Positions 60,998 through 64,000 of a stretch of 64,000 bases of DNA are shown in pieces. Under the pieces are notes generated by a model, which did no database searches, was not told the DNA's origin, and saw nothing but the letters and a program-made list of their open reading frames with translations. Position 1 is the first letter of the stretch. Each line of letters starts with the position of its first letter. The translations under genes and the position numbers were made by a program. The stretch is from Corylus avellana (taxonomy: Eukaryota; Streptophyta; Magnoliopsida; Fagales; Betulaceae), in contig NC_081547.1 of assembly GCF_901000735.1 (NCBI RefSeq), positions 29,933,382 through 29,997,381 on the forward strand. The letters are read 5' to 3'.

Positions 60998-62610
60998 ATA
61001 TATACTAATATACGCAGTGCAGGAGTGACGACTTTCTCTTTCCCCCCTTTTCTAATCCATTTCTCAAATTCTAAACTAGTTGTTCTAGAAGGGATGGGGG
61101 GCGGGGGGCCCAACTGTCAAGTTGGGATTAGAAAATTGGTCAGTCTAGTTGGCATGTGTGAGAGAGGGAGAGAGAGAGAGAGAGAGCATATTTCCTACAC
61201 ACATATTGATATTGAGTTCCGAACGGCGTGTTCCTCGGGTCATCACTTTATAAAAGATGTCCTATCGCACAATTCAACCAATCATCGATATAAAACATGT
61301 ATAATCAAACTTGTTGTTTTGTTTTCTTTTTGTTTTCTTTTTTTTTATGTTTTCTATTTTTGTTTTTTTTTTTCCAGTGCCAGGCTATCCCTCTAGAATC
61401 TAAGAAAGATACGTGTATTTGTCTGGTGTGCAAGGGGGCACGTACCAAATCAGGTGATGAATTGTTCTTATTATTGGAAAACCATCAACTCCCAAAAATT
61501 ACCTCTACATTACAGGGTCCACCACAAGATGGAAAAAGATTTTAGGGGAGACTGGAGAGGGAAATTATCTTCAACTATATGGCTTGTAATGGTAGACAAG
61601 ATCTGGAAACTTGATATGCGAATATGACATGAAACTAAAGGATTCAAATTTCATGTATTAGGTTTTGAATTAAACACATAGATTCAAATTTCATGTATTA
61701 GGTTTTGAATTAAACAGATAGATTCAGTTGAACACAATTGTCCATAAGCATGTCAAATTCATGTTAACTCGCTTGACCTGCATAATTCTATAATTTTCTC
61801 ACTACCATGTATATATTTTATTTGTTAGAATGTAATTTTTTTTTAATTATTATTATTATTATGACTGTTATGTATTTATCAATGAAAATTGTGGTAGTGA
61901 AATGCAATCAAGTATTTGCACCAACTCAATCTGTTCATATTAACACCTTCAAATAAGTTGAAATGGGGTATGATTGTGTTAACCCAAGACCACTTGTTAC
62001 ATGGTCCACCTGTAATCAAGAACAAGTGGACTCGACATCTTAGGTTGTCCAAATTAGGTGAGTTCTATAGTTCACTTATCTCTTTCAAATTAATTGTTTT
62101 TTTTTTTGAAAAAAAAAAAAAATTCAAAGTAGCCTAATCGCATAGAAATCCTCATCCAATTGAGTGAAACTCATTTCATTTGTTTGGACTTTCGAGTGAA
62201 GTAAAGTGAAAACAAATTATTATTTTTAAATAATATAATATTTCCCAATTAGTTGTTAATAATAAAAGATACATAATGAATATTATTTTGTGAGATAAAA
62301 ATTAATTTATAACATTTTTCTATATTTTATTATGTGAGAGGAATGATAAGATGGTGAAACACTTGCTACAAACTATGGGCAATAATTCTGGAGAACACCT
62401 GGAAAGAGTGGACAAATTAAGGATGTCACCACCTTTTCCCTCTTGGTTGTTTTTATGATTTCCATTTTCCACCCATACACAAGTAGTATTGAATTATCTA
62501 TCATTATCTTTCTTTCTAACTCGATCTTCTGTTTTTACTTTTTAGCTTTATTCCGTCTCTTCTGTATTGCTCAGGAAAAAACACATAAAATAAATTCATA
62601 ATCTAATTAA

Positions 62611-62646
<36 letters not shown>

Positions 62647-64000
62647 TTATTTCTTTGAGTGAGGTTGTTAATCATGGAGGGTAGTCCTGTTTAACAAACA
62701 TTTATCCAAAGCAAACCAATTGCTTGAATCAAAACTGAAGAATCTTTTTTAAATAATCGTGCCATCTTATTATAATGGGGAAATTTTGTTAATTATAATC
62801 TAATCTATCTTATTATAATGGGGAAATTTTGTTAATTATAATCCAATCTTACACATCAAAACGTAGTGGCAAATTGGCAAAAACAGAAGGAAAACGGATT
62901 CAACTTGCTTATGAAATAAGGCTTGTAGTTGTAGAACATCCTCATTGACTCAAAAATTAATTATCATACATTCAACCCTTAATAATACAATTTCTCTCGT
63001 TTTAAAAGAGTCTTCATGACACAAAATATATGAGATACAAGATTTTTCTATCCATGTTGAAAAAAAAAAAAAACTAATGTGCACATAGTCAAACCCTCTT
63101 AGCACGAATAAAATTATTTACGATTTCAAAAAAAAAAAAAAGAATTGTTGATATTAAAATTATGTGAATTAGGCTATATCTTCCATCCAACAACTTGAAG
63201 AATATTATTTATTAAAAAAATAGCATGTTTTCGAGGCAATAAAAAACATAGACTTATTATTCACTTTTGATGAGACACATATTTTATTATTATTATTTTT
63301 TTAAAAAAAAGATGTAATTTTTAGTTCAAACAAGGATAAAGATATACTTAATTTTTTGTTTTTTTTTTTTTGATCCGGATCCTCTTAGAGAGTATTCAAT
63401 TAATGACTATAATTTTTTTAAAGAAATCTTAGCGCCACAAATATGCCACATGGCATTTCAATAAAAAAAGTATTAAAATATTAATTCAAACTTAAAAAAT
63501 AAATAAAAACAAAAAAAGGGTGGCCGGCCACCCCAGACCAGCCCTTGGGAGTGGCCGAACCCCCCCACACCACAACCCTTGGGAGTTGGCCGAAACCATC
63601 CCCAAATCTAAACCCTATGTATATATTTTTCATTTTGGCCCTTGAGGTGGTCGGACCACCCCCAAGGGTCATGGGGTGACCCTCACCATTTTTTTTTTTT
63701 TAATTTTAGTTTTTATTTATTTTAATATTTTTTATTAAGAGGACACATGACATATTTGTGATACTAGAATTTTTTTAAAGAAATCTTAGCCATAATGGAC
63801 TGGAGAGATTATATTCCAATTTATTTATTTTTTCCTGAATTGATAGCGTTTTTTCAAATAATTTGATGTGAAAAATTGTCCCCCCAAATTCCCAATATAA
63901 TTTATTTGTAATTCAAGAGATTCCTTGTCCCTCCCAATACATTAACCTAACCAACAGTACTTGTTGTTAGATCATAGGAGTGGCTGAAAGCCGCGTATAT
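60998..64000. repeat. Large direct repeat, copy B
   Basis: Copy of 49410-53153 in the same orientation, truncated by the window edge at the point matching four bases into copy A's STR7-like ATG context (TATAT). It lacks the 746-bp MITE and has longer ATT runs (about 62609-62648) and a somewhat different GGTGGCC element. Confidence 0.93.
63372..63817. mobile_element. GGTGGCC-rich foldback MITE, copy B counterpart
   Basis: Positional equivalent of 51784-52205. The left end GATCCGGATCCTCTTAGAGA and the reversed right end GGAATATAATCTCTCCAGTC are retained. The interior has gained or kept about 40 bp of extra GGGAGTTGGCCGAA-type sequence relative to copy A and shows more substitutions than the surrounding duplicated DNA. 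Confidence 0.65.

Overview
This window is nuclear DNA from a flowering plant, most likely a woody eudicot of the rosid group. The evidence is GT-AG introns of 100-2500 bp, AT-rich intergenic DNA, a tRNA-derived SINE, LINE tails, many MITEs, and a set of typical plant genes. The species cannot be fixed from sequence alone. A run of exactly 100 N (58701-58800) marks a scaffold gap.

Layout, left to right: the 3' end of an unrecognised gene (1-1652, +); a U-box protein of the PUB62/PUB63 type (2717-7378, -); an IRK-type LRR receptor-like kinase with a degenerate catalytic loop (10873-14399, -); an AIMP1/Arc1p-like tRNA-binding protein with an EMAPII domain (17852-24144, +); a type-A response regulator of the ARR16/17 kind (25871-26799, +); a small His-rich protein (27414-27653, -); plastid glycerol-3-phosphate dehydrogenase GLY1/SFD1 (28590-31521, +); a TMEM87/GOST-type seven-transmembrane protein (32525-38155, -); two convergent group III WRKY genes, WRKY55-like (41554-43866, +) and WRKY54/70-like (47496-48595, -); a TrhO-type rhodanese protein, STR7-like (53154-55954, +); complex III subunit QCR10 (56659-57970, +); and, after the gap, a broken FAR1/MULE-type gene and a CCGG-rich inverted-terminal element.

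From memory, the order U-box, AIMP1-like, ARR16, GLY1, WRKY55, WRKY54, STR7, QCR10 follows Arabidopsis chromosome 2 around At2g40640-At2g40765, so most of the window looks like one conserved block. The IRK-like and TMEM87-like genes appear to be additions. The genes do not form a pathway. They are ordinary housekeeping, cytokinin, salicylate-defence and lipid genes kept together by shared ancestry.

The most unusual structure is at the right end. Sequence 49410-53153 returns at 60998-64000, offset by about 11.6 kb, and the window stops just before what should be a second STR7 start codon. The second copy begins exactly at the end of the CCGG-rich element and lacks a 746-bp MULE-type MITE present in the first copy. 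This is either a recent tandem duplication of the STR7-QCR10 block or two haplotypes placed end to end by the assembly. I found no evidence of a new molecular system. The best leads are this duplication, the MITE families, the atypical kinase, an as-1-like site upstream of the WRKY54/70-like gene, and several tandem splice acceptors.
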